Source: Chryseobacterium sp. YIM B08800
GTDB lineage: Bacteria; Bacteroidota; Bacteroidia; Flavobacteriales; Weeksellaceae
Length of the DNA: 64,000 nt
Direction of reading: 5' to 3'
NCBI RefSeq assembly: GCF_026163565.1
Contig: NZ_JAPDKN010000006.1
Span: 31,900 to 95,899 of the forward strand
The notes under the pieces were generated by a model. The model had not been told where the DNA came from. It did no database searches and saw only the letters and a list, made by a program, of their open reading frames with translations. Made by a program: the position numbers and the translations under genes. Numbering within the stretch: position 1 is the stretch's first letter; each line of letters begins with the position of its first letter. Of this stretch, positions 36,553 to 45,404 are shown piece by piece.

Positions 36553-37953
36553 TTAATTTTTAATCGCAATATTCATTAAGTCAAAACATAACTTATCAAT
36601 ATTTTCCATTTTTGGATTAAAAGCCGAAACATTTGATAAAACTACAACAGCATTTTTATTTTCAGCATTAAAAGCCAAAGACGAAGAATAGCCTCCTGTT
36701 CCGCCATTATGCCATAAAAATTCGCTATCTTTTTTATTTTTTAAAATATGCCACCCTAATCCAATTTTCATATTATCATTAATCGTGAAAGTTGGCTTTC
36801 TAGTCAAAGCAAGATCAGTATTTTTAATATTAAACTGTGCATCTACAAATTTTGCCAAATCTTCCGTGGTAGATAAAATTCCGCCACCGCCAAATAAAAC
36901 ATCGAAATCCCAATTGGAAACTTTTTCGCCATCTGCATTCAATCCACTTATAAGTTTATCTTTCAGGTTTTCAGAACTTGTATAGGAATTTTCCATTTTA
37001 TATTTGTCAAAAATTCTTGTTTGCAACAACTGCTGAAACGAAGTTTTCTGACTTAGTCCAAGTGTATAACCCAATAATCCTGCTCCCAGATTTGAATATT
37101 CATATTTAGGATCACTTTTCAGTTTCAAATTATTTTTAAGATAATCCTCTATTTCTTTTTTGCCATAGCTTTTATACGGATTGTTTCCATTTGATAAATC
37201 AAGATTATCCGGAAGACGTGATAAACCCGACGTATGATTGGCTAAACTTTTAAAGGTCAGTTTAACATTTCCTTTGAACGGAAAAGAAAAATATGAATTA
37301 ATATTATCATTTAAATTAATCTTTTTATCCTCAACCAACGAAGCCAGAACCGTCGCCGTAAAAGCTTTTGTAATTGAGCCTATTTCAAAAATTTTATTTT
37401 GATTTTTAATGCTTTTTATTGTATCATTTTGTTTGATAATTCCATAGAACTGCGTTTTCCCATGTTCAATAAAAGCAATTGAAACCTGAGTATTGTTAGG
37501 AAAATCCTTTGCATTTGAAAATATAGCCTCACTCATATTTTTTGGAAAATCATGTAAAGCATTTACGGTTTTAGTATTTACCTCAACTTTAGATTCTTCA
37601 TAAGGCTTTACAAAAAGTCCGTTGATTTTATTCTGCTCATCCAAAGAAATATTAACTGCAAAAACAGCTCTTTCAAATTTGGTTTTGTAAACAGCGTAAG
37701 TTTCCTGATAATTAATAAATTCTTTTGCTTCAATTTTACCCGCCTGAAGGTTTAAACCCGATAAAAACTGTTTTGTATCTTCTAAAGGCAAAGCTTCCTT
37801 CATTTCAGATGAAAAGCTATTATAAATTGCTTCGTATTTTCCGGAATTATAATCATTCTGAAAAACATCAACCGATATTTTATAATTATTAGACTGACCA
37901 AAAAACAGAGTGATCATTAGGCTTAAGAGTAAAAAAGAAAATATCTTTTTCAT
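36553..37953 (-). CDS. Exported serine hydrolase, beta-lactamase class C/PBP4*-like, with DUF3887-like N-terminus
   Basis: The 466-aa protein has a signal peptide (MKKIFSFLLLSLMITLFFGQ), an N-terminal alpha/beta domain of the DUF3887 type (about 25-120) and a serine hydrolase domain. The catalytic site has SITK (Ser193, Lys196), YSN (Tyr286-Asn288) and WHNGGTGG as the third motif. Such proteins include esterases and D-aminopeptidases; true beta-lactamase activity is not implied. It lies 28 bp after the HlyD-family gene, so it may be the last gene of the export operon. Confidence 0.88.
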   Translation of the reverse strand: MKKIFSFLLLSLMITLFFGQSNNYKISVDVFQNDYNSGKYEAIYNSFSSEMKEALPLEDTKQFLSGLNLQAGKIEAKEFINYQETYAVYKTKFERAVFAVNISLDEQNKINGLFVKPYEESKVEVNTKTVNALHDFPKNMSEAIFSNAKDFPNNTQVSIAFIEHGKTQFYGIIKQNDTIKSIKNQNKIFEIGSITKAFTATVLASLVEDKKINLNDNINSYFSFPFKGNVKLTFKSLANHTSGLSRLPDNLDLSNGNNPYKSYGKKEIEDYLKNNLKLKSDPKYEYSNLGAGLLGYTLGLSQKTSFQQLLQTRIFDKYKMENSYTSSENLKDKLISGLNADGEKVSNWDFDVLFGGGGILSTTEDLAKFVDAQFNIKNTDLALTRKPTFTINDNMKIGLGWHILKNKKDSEFLWHNGGTGGYSSSLAFNAENKNAVVVLSNVSAFNPKMENIDKLCFDLMNIAIKN

Positions 37954-37981
37954 ATTTATTAATCAAATATTTTAAAGCTGA

Positions 37982-39178
37982 TTATTTCTTCGCTTTCTCT
38001 TTCAACTCTTCTTTATCTTTATCTGAAGGATTCCAGACTTTCACATCAGAATTTTTATCAATTCCTGAAAGAATCTGTACATTGATTCCGTCACTTGCTC
38101 CTAATTTCACATAGACTTTCTTAAACTTTCCGTCTTTCTGTTTTACCTCAACAAAAGGAATATCTTTTCCGTTTTTCTTTTCGTACTGAATTAAAGATTC
38201 ATCCAAAAGCAATGCATTTTTCTGAGAACTCATCACGATTTCTCCGTTGGCAGAAAATCCGGCTCTGATGTATTCGTTATTCGGATTGTTTACGTCACCT
38301 TCAACCGGGAACTTTATGGTTCCGTTGGTATCTTTTCCTTTTGGTGCAATCATGGTCAGTTTCCCAGGAAACGTCTTATTCTGCAAAGCTCCGATAACGA
38401 TTTTCATATCCATTCCCTGTTTCAGCTTTCCTGCTTGAGCTTCGTCAATTTCTCCTTGAAAAATCAGTGAATTCAAATCTGCAATCGAACAAATAGTAGT
38501 TCCTGCGTTGAAAGAGTTGGCTTCAATTACCTGACTTCCTACTTTAACGGGAACTTCAAGAACGGTTCCTGCAGCTTTAGAACGGATTTGTGTGGTTGCC
38601 AAACCTTGTAATTCAGGAATAGCTCCCGTTTTTGCAATCTGCAAAGTTTTTTGTGCAGTTACCAATTGTTGGTTTGCATTTTTCAAAGCCTGCTGCTGTG
38701 TATATAATTGTTGCTGAGCCGTCAAATATTCCTGCTTTGAAATCACCCCTTGCTTGAACAATTTTTCAGACATCGCAAACTGAGTCTGCATATTTGAAAC
38801 ATTCGCTTTAGCGTTGTTGATTTGAAGCTGTGCATTCTGAACGTTTTGTGTTGCATTGTTTACTTCTGCAATATTCGGAACAATTCTTACCGTTGCAATC
38901 AATTGTCCGGCTACTACTTTATCTCCTTCATCAACCAAAATCTTATCGATAATCCCTGCAATGTTTGGCTTAATTTCGATTTCTTCTTTAGGAACAATTT
39001 TTCCTGTTGCCATCACTTTGTCTTCCATATTCTGAATAGAAGGTTTTCTCGTAAGGAAAGCTTCATTTTGCTTGGAATTTGATTTTACAACATATCCTAT
39101 TCCTGAAATGAGCGCTATAGCAAACAAAAGTCCCAAAAAGATGTAAATGCCTTTTTTCCAGGTAAATTTCTTTTTCAT
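37982..39178 (-). CDS. Periplasmic adaptor (HlyD/MacA family)
   Basis: The 398-aa protein has an N-terminal membrane anchor (about 10-28), the lipoyl-like half-motif ILVDEGDKVVAGQLIATV, a long alpha hairpin rich in Gln/Asn (about 100-175), and a beta-barrel domain. The start MKKKFTWKKGIYIFLG is sound. It would link the inner-membrane permeases to an outer-membrane TolC-type channel, which is not encoded nearby. Substrate unknown. Confidence 0.88.
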   Translation of the reverse strand: MKKKFTWKKGIYIFLGLLFAIALISGIGYVVKSNSKQNEAFLTRKPSIQNMEDKVMATGKIVPKEEIEIKPNIAGIIDKILVDEGDKVVAGQLIATVRIVPNIAEVNNATQNVQNAQLQINNAKANVSNMQTQFAMSEKLFKQGVISKQEYLTAQQQLYTQQQALKNANQQLVTAQKTLQIAKTGAIPELQGLATTQIRSKAAGTVLEVPVKVGSQVIEANSFNAGTTICSIADLNSLIFQGEIDEAQAGKLKQGMDMKIVIGALQNKTFPGKLTMIAPKGKDTNGTIKFPVEGDVNNPNNEYIRAGFSANGEIVMSSQKNALLLDESLIQYEKKNGKDIPFVEVKQKDGKFKKVYVKLGASDGINVQILSGIDKNSDVKVWNPSDKDKEELKEKAKK

Positions 39179-39249
39179 ATGTAAATTTTTATTTTTTTAT
39201 GGTCATATGTCACCGCTTACGATTTCATATATCTAGTTTATTTTTTTTT

Positions 39250-39340
39250 TAGATGTCAGATAATAGAAGTCAGATATTAGACTTTAAATGTTTAGTCTTT
39301 TAAACTCATAATTTCCAACTTATAATTCATAATTTATTCA
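39250..39340. repeat. Heptamer-period spacer in the MacAB-type operon
   Basis: TTAGATG, TCAGATA, ATAGAAG, TCAGATA and TTAGACT run in register from about 39249. Then TCATAAT, TTCCAAC, TTATAAT and TCATAAT run from about 39306 to the permease stop. Two words, one 7-bp period. Confidence 0.7.
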
Positions 39341-40602
39341 CTTCTTAATGCCTCAATCGGTCGTATTTTTACCGCTCTCTGTGCAGGAATCATTCCAATT
39401 ATCAAACCTAAAATCACCATTACCGCCATTGCACTGAAAACATTTCCGTAATTAACCGTTGGATTATAAAATGGAAAATCATCCTGATTTTGAGTTAACG
39501 AATTCGCAATCATTAAAACAAAAATTCCGAAAATAAATCCGAGTAAACCCGAACTTAATGTAATCACAACACTTTCCAGTAGAATTTGATTTCTCACTTC
39601 CGAAGGTTTTGCCCCTAATGCTCTTCTGATTCCAATTTCTTTGGTTCTTTCCTTTACGGTAATCAACAAGATATTTGAAATCGCGATAACTCCTGCAAGA
39701 ATCGTTAATGTTCCTACAATGATGGTTAAAAGCTGCATTCCGCTCAAAAATCCGGTCAGTTTTTTAAATTCTTTTCCAAGATTAAAACTTCCAAAAGCAT
39801 TGGTATCTTCCGGTGAAACCTGATTTTTCTTTTTCAGCTCGTCTTTTACTTTATCTTCTACAAAATTTACATCTGCATTCGGCTTGCTTACAATCGCAAA
39901 AACATCCACATTATCTCCGTCATTAAATATTTTGGTGAACGTAGAAAGTGGGATAAAAACAGTTTGGTCATTATCCATTCCACCGCCTTTTTTTACTCTG
40001 AAAACTCCGATTACATTAAAGAAAATTCCTTTTACATTGATTGATTTTCCAATCGGATTTTCCTTCTTTTTAGAATCAAAAAAATTCTTGTAAACCTCTT
40101 CACCGATTACGGCTACGTTTTTATTTTCTGAAACATCCGCATCATTAAGATATCTTCCGTAAATCAGTTTTTTTTCTGAAATTTTATTTCCGATCGGGTA
40201 ATCTCCATTTAAATTATACGTTGCAGTCTTTCCGTTTCTCGACATTTGTTCGCCTGCAGATCCGAAATTACCTCTTGAGTTTTTTGGAGAAATATATTCA
40301 ATTTCACTCACTTTTCGTTGCAGCATATCAATATCCTGAAGTTTCAGATTCATTTGTCTTCCTTTCGGAAAACCTTCATAAGGAATCGAGGTATTTTGTG
40401 CCCAAAGAAAAATAGAATTCGTTGCAAAACCTGAAAACAATTTATCGAAACCGTTTTCCATTCCTTTTGCGGAACCCAGTAAAACTACATAAAGGAACAT
40501 TCCCCAACCCACGCCAATCATGGTAAGAAACGTACGAAGCTTATTATTCTTGAGTGAATAGTAAATCTCCTGCCATGTATCTTTTTTAAATAAAATGTTC
40601 AC
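39334..40602 (-). CDS. ABC transporter permease, MacB/FtsX family
   Basis: The 422-aa protein has TM1 (about 22-44), a large periplasmic MacB-PCD domain (about 50-280) and three C-terminal helices, with the conserved cytoplasmic segment VKERTKEIGIRRALGAKPSEV and the end RAVKIRPIEALRSE. It pairs with the neighbouring permease (40681-41910), probably as a heterodimer, powered by the ATPase at 42076-42765. In such mechanotransmission systems the periplasmic domain works with the adaptor on substrate in the periplasm. Confidence 0.9.
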   Translation of the reverse strand: MNILFKKDTWQEIYYSLKNNKLRTFLTMIGVGWGMFLYVVLLGSAKGMENGFDKLFSGFATNSIFLWAQNTSIPYEGFPKGRQMNLKLQDIDMLQRKVSEIEYISPKNSRGNFGSAGEQMSRNGKTATYNLNGDYPIGNKISEKKLIYGRYLNDADVSENKNVAVIGEEVYKNFFDSKKKENPIGKSINVKGIFFNVIGVFRVKKGGGMDNDQTVFIPLSTFTKIFNDGDNVDVFAIVSKPNADVNFVEDKVKDELKKKNQVSPEDTNAFGSFNLGKEFKKLTGFLSGMQLLTIIVGTLTILAGVIAISNILLITVKERTKEIGIRRALGAKPSEVRNQILLESVVITLSSGLLGFIFGIFVLMIANSLTQNQDDFPFYNPTVNYGNVFSAMAVMVILGLIIGMIPAQRAVKIRPIEALRSE

Positions 40603-40614
40603 TTTGTTGAGTTA

Positions 40615-40668
40615 TAAGTTATTAATTATGAGTGAGCGATTCATTTTCAAGTTAGCTCATTAACAAAT
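40615..40668. repeat. Heptamer-period spacer between the two permease genes
   Basis: GTTATAA, GTTATTA and ATTATGA run in 7-bp register from about 40615, followed by looser AAATTTTCAAATT-type sequence up to the next stop codon. Confidence 0.5.
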
Positions 40669-40680
40669 TTTCAAATTAAA

Positions 40681-41910
40681 TTATTCTGTTCTTAATGCTT
40701 CAATCGGTTTAATTTTCGAAGCTCTGTATGCAGGAACAAATCCGGCGATCAAACCTGAAAATACCAAAGCAATAAACGCAGCGATAATTTCATACCAACC
40801 TACACTTGGATTTTTAATAAAATATTCTTCTAAATTATCTCCAATTAAATTTAAAGCTAAAACTCCCAATCCAACGCCTACAAATCCTGAAACCACGGTA
40901 ATCACAACGCTTTCCTGAACAATCAATGCAACAATACTTCCCGGTTTTGCACCGATCGCTTTTCTTACACCAATTTCTTTGGTTCGTTCTTTTACGATAT
41001 ACACCATGATGTTGCTGATCCCGATAATTCCTGCCAATAAAGTTCCGATACCAATAAAACCTACAATTCCGGTAAGAACAGCCATAAATGTAAAAGTATC
41101 GCTCATGTTTTGGGCATTATTCCAGACGCGAACTCCGTTTTCGTCATCAGGAGAAACATTTTTCCTTGATTTTAAACGGCTTTTAAGCTCATCACCGTAT
41201 TTTATTGCCTGCTCCGGATTCAAATTTTCATTATAAGCGATATACACCGTACTTACCGTATCTGAACCTTTTTTCATCTGCTGCAAAGTGGTAATCGGAA
41301 TAGAAATATGTCTTTCGTCCCAATCTCCTCCATCATCAGAAAAAACACCGACTATCTTGAACATCGTTCCATTGATATCTAAATCTTTTCCAACCGGACT
41401 TCCGTTTTTAATCAAATCCCGCTGCACCATTCTACCAATAACCGCAACATTTTGTTTTCGCTGCAAATCCATCGGTGAAAGATAGCGACCTTCCAACATT
41501 TTCCTGTTTTCGATATATTTTTCTTCGGTATCGGCTCCGTTGATCTGATAATTACCGCTTTCTTTGCCGTATTTTACCATCAAATTTGCTGTATACCTTG
41601 GAGATGAATATCCTACTTTTTCTTTATCATTATTAATCAAAAAATCGTAATCATCATTATTCATCGTCACCGTACGATCAGACTGCAAACCATTATAAGC
41701 AATCGTTGTTTTTCCTGTAAAAATAGAAATCAGGTTTTGGGCATCTCTTGCAAAACCTTCGGTGAAAGCATTCTGCAAACCTTTACCAATTCCGAAAAGA
41801 ACAATAAAAATAAACAGACCCAAAGCCACGGTAAAGCCCGAAAGCACCGTTCGCAATACATTACTGCGAATTGAACTGAATATTTCCTGCCAACGATCTA
41901 GGTCAAACAT
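40681..41910 (-). CDS. ABC transporter permease, MacB/FtsX family
   Basis: The 409-aa paralogue of the permease at 39334-40602 has N-terminal TM (about 20-42), a periplasmic domain, and C-terminal helices around VKERTKEIGVRKAIGAKPGSI, ending RASKIKPIEALRTE. Tandem permease genes of this kind are common in Bacteroidetes and suggest a heterodimeric exporter. Gene order ATPase, permease, permease, adaptor supports one operon. Confidence 0.9.
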   Translation of the reverse strand: MFDLDRWQEIFSSIRSNVLRTVLSGFTVALGLFIFIVLFGIGKGLQNAFTEGFARDAQNLISIFTGKTTIAYNGLQSDRTVTMNNDDYDFLINNDKEKVGYSSPRYTANLMVKYGKESGNYQINGADTEEKYIENRKMLEGRYLSPMDLQRKQNVAVIGRMVQRDLIKNGSPVGKDLDINGTMFKIVGVFSDDGGDWDERHISIPITTLQQMKKGSDTVSTVYIAYNENLNPEQAIKYGDELKSRLKSRKNVSPDDENGVRVWNNAQNMSDTFTFMAVLTGIVGFIGIGTLLAGIIGISNIMVYIVKERTKEIGVRKAIGAKPGSIVALIVQESVVITVVSGFVGVGLGVLALNLIGDNLEEYFIKNPSVGWYEIIAAFIALVFSGLIAGFVPAYRASKIKPIEALRTE

Positions 41911-41929
41911 ATTTTTTGGTTTGAAGCGG

Positions 41930-41955
41930 GAAGATGGATGATGGAAGCTTCCATA
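41930..41955. repeat. Short heptamer units near the permease start
   Basis: GGAAGAT, GGATGAT and GGAAGCT are in 7-bp register. CATCCAA and CATCCAG at about 42057-42070 form a matching pair on the other strand. Confidence 0.5.
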
Positions 41956-42075
41956 CTTACCGCTGATTTTTTATTTAACTTTAAAAGTAAATTTTCACTT
42001 TTTTATCAATTACAACTGTGGCATATTTTGATTGGAACGCTGCAATAAACTTTAAGCATCCAACATCCAGCCTAT

Positions 42076-42765
42076 TTACAAAACAATCTGATTTATAAAC
42101 TCATCACTTTCTATAATTCCGTCTCTCAGAATTACATTTCTTTTAGTTTGAGCGGCAACATCAGGTTCGTGAGTTACAACGATGATTGTTTTTCCTTCGT
42201 TGTTGATATCCTGAAGAAGCTTCATAATATCATGAGTGGTTTTTGAATCTAATGCTCCGGTTGGTTCATCGGCAAGAATTACTTTTGGATCTGTAATTAA
42301 TGCTCTTGCGATGGCAACTCTTTGTTTTTGTCCACCCGAAAGCTCATTGGGTAAGTGATTTGCCCATTGTGCCAATCCTACTTTCTCCAAATATTCTAAA
42401 GCCTTTTGGTTTCTTTCTTTTCTTGAAACATTTTGATAATATAAAGGAAGCGCTACATTTTCTATCGCCGTTTTGTAACCAATCAAATTGAAAGACTGAA
42501 ATACAAATCCTAAAAATTTTGAGCGGTATTCCGCAGCTTTCACTTCATTTAGATGTTCGATAGGAATCCCATCCAGCTCATAAGTCCCGGAATCTTTTTC
42601 ATCCAAAATTCCGATAATATTCAACAAAGTTGATTTTCCGGAACCTGAACTTCCCATAATAGAGACAAATTCACCTTCAGAAATATTGAGGTTAATTCCT
42701 TTGAGAACGTGCAGTTTACTCTTGCCCGTGTCGTATGATTTATTGAGATCCTGAATTACTAACAT
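42076..42765 (-). CDS. ABC transporter ATPase, MacB/LolD family
   Basis: The 229-aa protein has Walker [13 protein letters not shown] (37-48), Q-loop FVFQSFNLI, signature [15 protein letters not shown], Walker [13 protein letters not shown] and the H-loop VVTHEPDVA. It drives the two permeases downstream on the minus strand. First gene of the export operon. Confidence 0.95.
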   Translation of the reverse strand: MLVIQDLNKSYDTGKSKLHVLKGINLNISEGEFVSIMGSSGSGKSTLLNIIGILDEKDSGTYELDGIPIEHLNEVKAAEYRSKFLGFVFQSFNLIGYKTAIENVALPLYYQNVSRKERNQKALEYLEKVGLAQWANHLPNELSGGQKQRVAIARALITDPKVILADEPTGALDSKTTHDIMKLLQDINNEGKTIIVVTHEPDVAAQTKRNVILRDGIIESDEFINQIVL

Positions 42766-43195
42766 TAAGCTTTGGATGTTTTATGTCTTATAAGTAGCCA
42801 CTATTCTTGTTTTGTTACAACATTAAAAAAATCTTTTTATTTCATGATTGTTTAATACTTAACTATATAAATATCAATTATTTAAAAACATCTGTTTAAC
42901 CAAAATCAGCGTCAACAATTTGTTTCCGCCACTTAAGTTGCTCTAACCCAATGGTAAAGGGTGTTTCATGTAAATGTGGAAAACTTTTATGGTTAAAAGT
43001 CAGCCAATTAAGCTTTAGCCCTTTTAAAATCAGTCTTCATTTTCTAACTTTGTACGTAGATTCTGAAAGAAGGTATTGCTGATTAAGGTAAAAAAATCAC
43101 TTTATTAACTTTCAAAAAATCAAATACTTATCATTTCAACGATTGTATTTGTAGAATTTTATTTTTGACAAAACAAAAGACATAAAATTTATAAT
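42766..43195. other. Divergent spacer upstream of nrdB
   Basis: This 430-bp spacer separates the divergent ABC operon and nrdB. It holds the nrdB -7 box at 43045-43052. I see no gene or clear repeat in the rest. Confidence 0.6.
43045..43052 (+). promoter_or_regulatory. -7 promoter box for nrdB
   Basis: TAACTTTG fits TAnnTTTG, with a long leader of about 140 nt before the nrdB start codon. Confidence 0.5.
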
Positions 43196-44170
43196 ATGGG
43201 AATTTTCGATAAAAGAATTAGTTACAAGCCATTTGAGTACCCTGAAGTTCTTCAGTTTACAGAAGCTATCAACAAATCGTTTTGGGTACACTCAGAAGTA
43301 GATTTCACGGCAGATGTTCAAGATTTTCAGTCGCAGCTTGAGCCGCACGAAAAAAATGCTGTAAAAAATGCACTTTTAGCGATCGCCCAGATTGAAGTTT
43401 CGGTAAAAACTTTTTGGGGAAATCTTTACAATCACATGCCAAAACCTGAGCTTAACGGTCTTGGAGCGACTTTCGCAGAGTGCGAATTCCGTCATTCTGA
43501 AGCATACTCTCGTTTGCTGGAAGTTTTAGGTTACAACGAAGAGTTTACACATGTTGTAGAAGTTCCGGCTCTTAAAAAGAGAATCGACTTCTTATCAAAT
43601 GTTTTGAAGCACGCCAATTCTACCACTCCAAAAGAGTATGTGTCTTCTCTTTTGTTATTCAGTATTTTGATAGAAAACGTTTCGCTTTTCTCACAATTTG
43701 CAATCATTCTTTCTTTCACAAGATTCAAAGGATACATGAAAAATGTTTCCAATATCATCGCCTGGACTTCTATTGATGAGCAGATTCACGCCAATGCAGG
43801 TATTTATCTGATCAATAAAATCCGTGAAGAGCAACCTGATCTTTTGACTGATTCTGATATTGAAGATATTTATACTTTAGTTGACCAATCGATCGAATTG
43901 GAAGGCGAAATCATCGAATGGATTTTTGAATTGGGTGAATTTAATTTTTTCACCAAAGAAGACTTGTTAAACTTCATGAAATACCGTGTTGACGATAGTT
44001 TAAAGAAAATCAACATGGCAACTCGTTACAACATCACTCCGGAACAATACAGACCGATGGTTTGGTTCGAAGAAGAAGTTTTCGCAAACTCTATGGATGA
44101 TTTCTTTGCAAAAAGACCGGTAGATTATACAAAGCACGATAAGAGTATTACAGCGAACGATTTGTTTTAA
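43196..44170 (+). CDS. nrdB: Ribonucleoside-diphosphate reductase beta subunit (class I)
   Basis: The 324-aa protein keeps the class Ia-type site: Glu67, Glu97 and His100 (ECEFRH), Glu160, and Glu195/His198 (DEQIH) as di-iron ligands, and Tyr104 at the radical position (EFRHSEAY). It has no N-terminal ATP-cone. It generates the radical used by NrdA for dNTP synthesis. nrdA lies 1.2 kb downstream on the same strand, separated by a small gene and long repeats. Confidence 0.96.
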   Translation: MGIFDKRISYKPFEYPEVLQFTEAINKSFWVHSEVDFTADVQDFQSQLEPHEKNAVKNALLAIAQIEVSVKTFWGNLYNHMPKPELNGLGATFAECEFRHSEAYSRLLEVLGYNEEFTHVVEVPALKKRIDFLSNVLKHANSTTPKEYVSSLLLFSILIENVSLFSQFAIILSFTRFKGYMKNVSNIIAWTSIDEQIHANAGIYLINKIREEQPDLLTDSDIEDIYTLVDQSIELEGEIIEWIFELGEFNFFTKEDLLNFMKYRVDDSLKKINMATRYNITPEQYRPMVWFEEEVFANSMDDFFAKRPVDYTKHDKSITANDLF

Positions 44171-44172
44171 AA

Positions 44173-44226
44173 TTCCCCTTCTTTGAAGGGGTGGCAAAAA
44201 TTTAGAAAATTTTTGACGGGGTAGTT
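44173..44226. repeat. Dispersed element with CCACCCCGTC core (copy 1) and hairpin
   Basis: Read on the minus strand it runs from TACCCCGTCAAAAATTTTC to CCACCCCTTCAAAGAAGGGG and GAATTTT. It is homologous to 51063-51124. The hairpin directly follows the nrdB stop and may terminate transcription. Confidence 0.8.
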
Positions 44227-44353
44227 TTATAATATTTTTTTTGGCGCCTTTATCCGTCTTCCACTCCCGCTTTTTTGTCATTGCGAACAACGCGAAGCAA
44301 TTGTTGCACTATTTGCGAAACGCAATAACAAAAAGAGCTCCGTTCAAGTCGGG

Positions 44354-44538
44354 GCGCGAGCGAAGCGAGCGCCAAAACAGTTAGTATTAGAGATTTGTCA
44401 TTCTGAATGAAGCGAAAGCGAAATGAAGAATCTCAAGCTTAATATTCTTAAAAACCTAAATTAACCTTAATGGTTAAATTTTAAAACATTAAGATAGAAT
44501 TAAGAAGTTAAGATTATTAAGAGAGTCCTCGCAATGAC
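44354..44538. repeat. Long direct repeat, copy A
   Basis: It starts GCGCGAGCGAAGCGAGCGCC, continues with the GTTAGTATTAG leader, TGTCATTCTGAATGAAGCG and AGAATCTCAAGCTTAATATT, and ends near AATTAAGAAGTTAAG and GCAATGAC. It is nearly identical to copy B at 44860-45061. Confidence 0.92.
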
Positions 44539-44551
44539 CAAAAAATAAAAT

Positions 44552-44848
44552 ATGATCAATGTAATCGTAACTTATACCGTAAAACCTGAATTTGTATCTG
44601 AAAACAAAAGCAATATTCAGAAGTTTTTGAATGATTTTAAAACTTTGGATCAGTCAAAATTCGAGTATAAGGTTTTTGTAAAAGAAGACAGCGTTACGTT
44701 TGTTCATTTTTCAAATTATGAAAACGAAGAAGTACAGAATATGGTTTTAAATATTCCGTCCTTCAAAGAATTTCAAAGAGTAAGAGATGAAAGCGGATTG
44801 AATGATTCTCATAAAGTAGAAATTTTACAGTCTGTTGGAGTTGAATAA
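44552..44848 (+). CDS. Antibiotic-biosynthesis-monooxygenase-type (ABM) small protein
   Basis: The 98-aa product MINVIVTYTVKPEFVSENKS has the ferredoxin-like ABM fold pattern: a beta-strand start, helix FLNDFKTLD, strand FEYKVFVKEDSVTFVHFSNYENEE and the C-terminal helix/strand. Homologues include quinol monooxygenases and heme-binding dimers, but many have no known activity. It lies between nrdB and nrdA and between two copies of a long direct repeat (44354-44538 and 44860-45061), so it looks like an insertion into the nrd region. Confidence 0.75.
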   Translation: MINVIVTYTVKPEFVSENKSNIQKFLNDFKTLDQSKFEYKVFVKEDSVTFVHFSNYENEEVQNMVLNIPSFKEFQRVRDESGLNDSHKVEILQSVGVE

Positions 44849-44859
44849 ATAAAATAGAG

Positions 44860-45061
44860 GCGCGAGCGAAGCGAGCGCCGAAACAGTTAGTATTAGCGAT
44901 CTGTCATTCTGAATGAAGCGAAAGCGAAATGAAGAATCTCAAGCTTAATATTCTTAAAAACTTAAATTAACCTTAATGGTTAAATTTTAAAGCAATTAAA
45001 ACATTAAGATAGAATTAAGAAGTTAAGTTTATTAAGATATTGTTTCATTCCCTGCAATGAC
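44860..45061. repeat. Long direct repeat, copy B
   Basis: It matches copy A from GCGCGAGCGAAGCGAGCGCC through the AAGTTAAG block and a final GCAATGAC, with a small insertion (GCAATTAA) near 44992. The two copies lie 506 bp apart in the same orientation. Confidence 0.92.
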
Positions 45062-45200
45062 AAACTGGAGAACATCAATAGAAACGGGCTAAAGCCCGTT
45101 TTCAAAAAAAAGATAAAAATGCATTTGGCTTTAGCCAAAACTTAAAAGGTTTGATTTATTGCCAGCTTTGAAAAGTGTGATTTGAAGAAATAATTAAAAA

Positions 45201-45232
45201 ACTTTGTCAAAGATTTTCAACTTTGACAAAGT
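45201..45232. repeat. 12-bp perfect hairpin ACTTTGTCAAAG / CTTTGACAAAGT
   Basis: A perfect stem with an 8-nt loop upstream of nrdA. On the minus strand it is followed by T residues, but no minus-strand gene would need it, so it is probably a dispersed repeat rather than a terminator. Confidence 0.75.
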
Positions 45233-45404
45233 GAAAAGAAAACAAATCGTGATCTTAGCCCTGATTGAGCGACGTGTCTGAGCTCTTTTCTTTGCAAAAG
45301 AAAAAAGCGAGTAGCGAAAGCAGGTAGAAAATTGAGGAGGAACACAAAACGTGATGCTCTTAAAAAATAAAAAATCAATGTACAACGTACATTTTACAAT
45401 ATAA

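Larger units (their letters stand above)
44171..44551. other. Repeat-filled spacer after nrdB
   Basis: It contains a hairpin CCCCTTCTTTGAAGGGG (44177-44193) inside a CCACCCCGTC-type element, an inverted pair GTCATTGCGA (44277-44286) / TCGCAATGAC (44529-44538), and copy A of the long direct repeat. No supported gene. Confidence 0.7.
44849..45404. other. Repeat-filled spacer before nrdA
   Basis: This 556-bp stretch contains direct repeat copy B, the palindrome AAACGGGCT/AGCCCGTTT (45082-45101), the 12-bp stem ACTTTGTCAAAG / CTTTGACAAAGT (45201-45232), and a degenerate repeat around AGCCCTGATTGAGCG (45254-45345). No gene is supported. Confidence 0.75.

Noticed and set aside
44000..44290. Minus-strand frame of 96 codons across the nrdB end
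   Set aside because: It is a shadow of nrdB continuing into repeats; no coding features.
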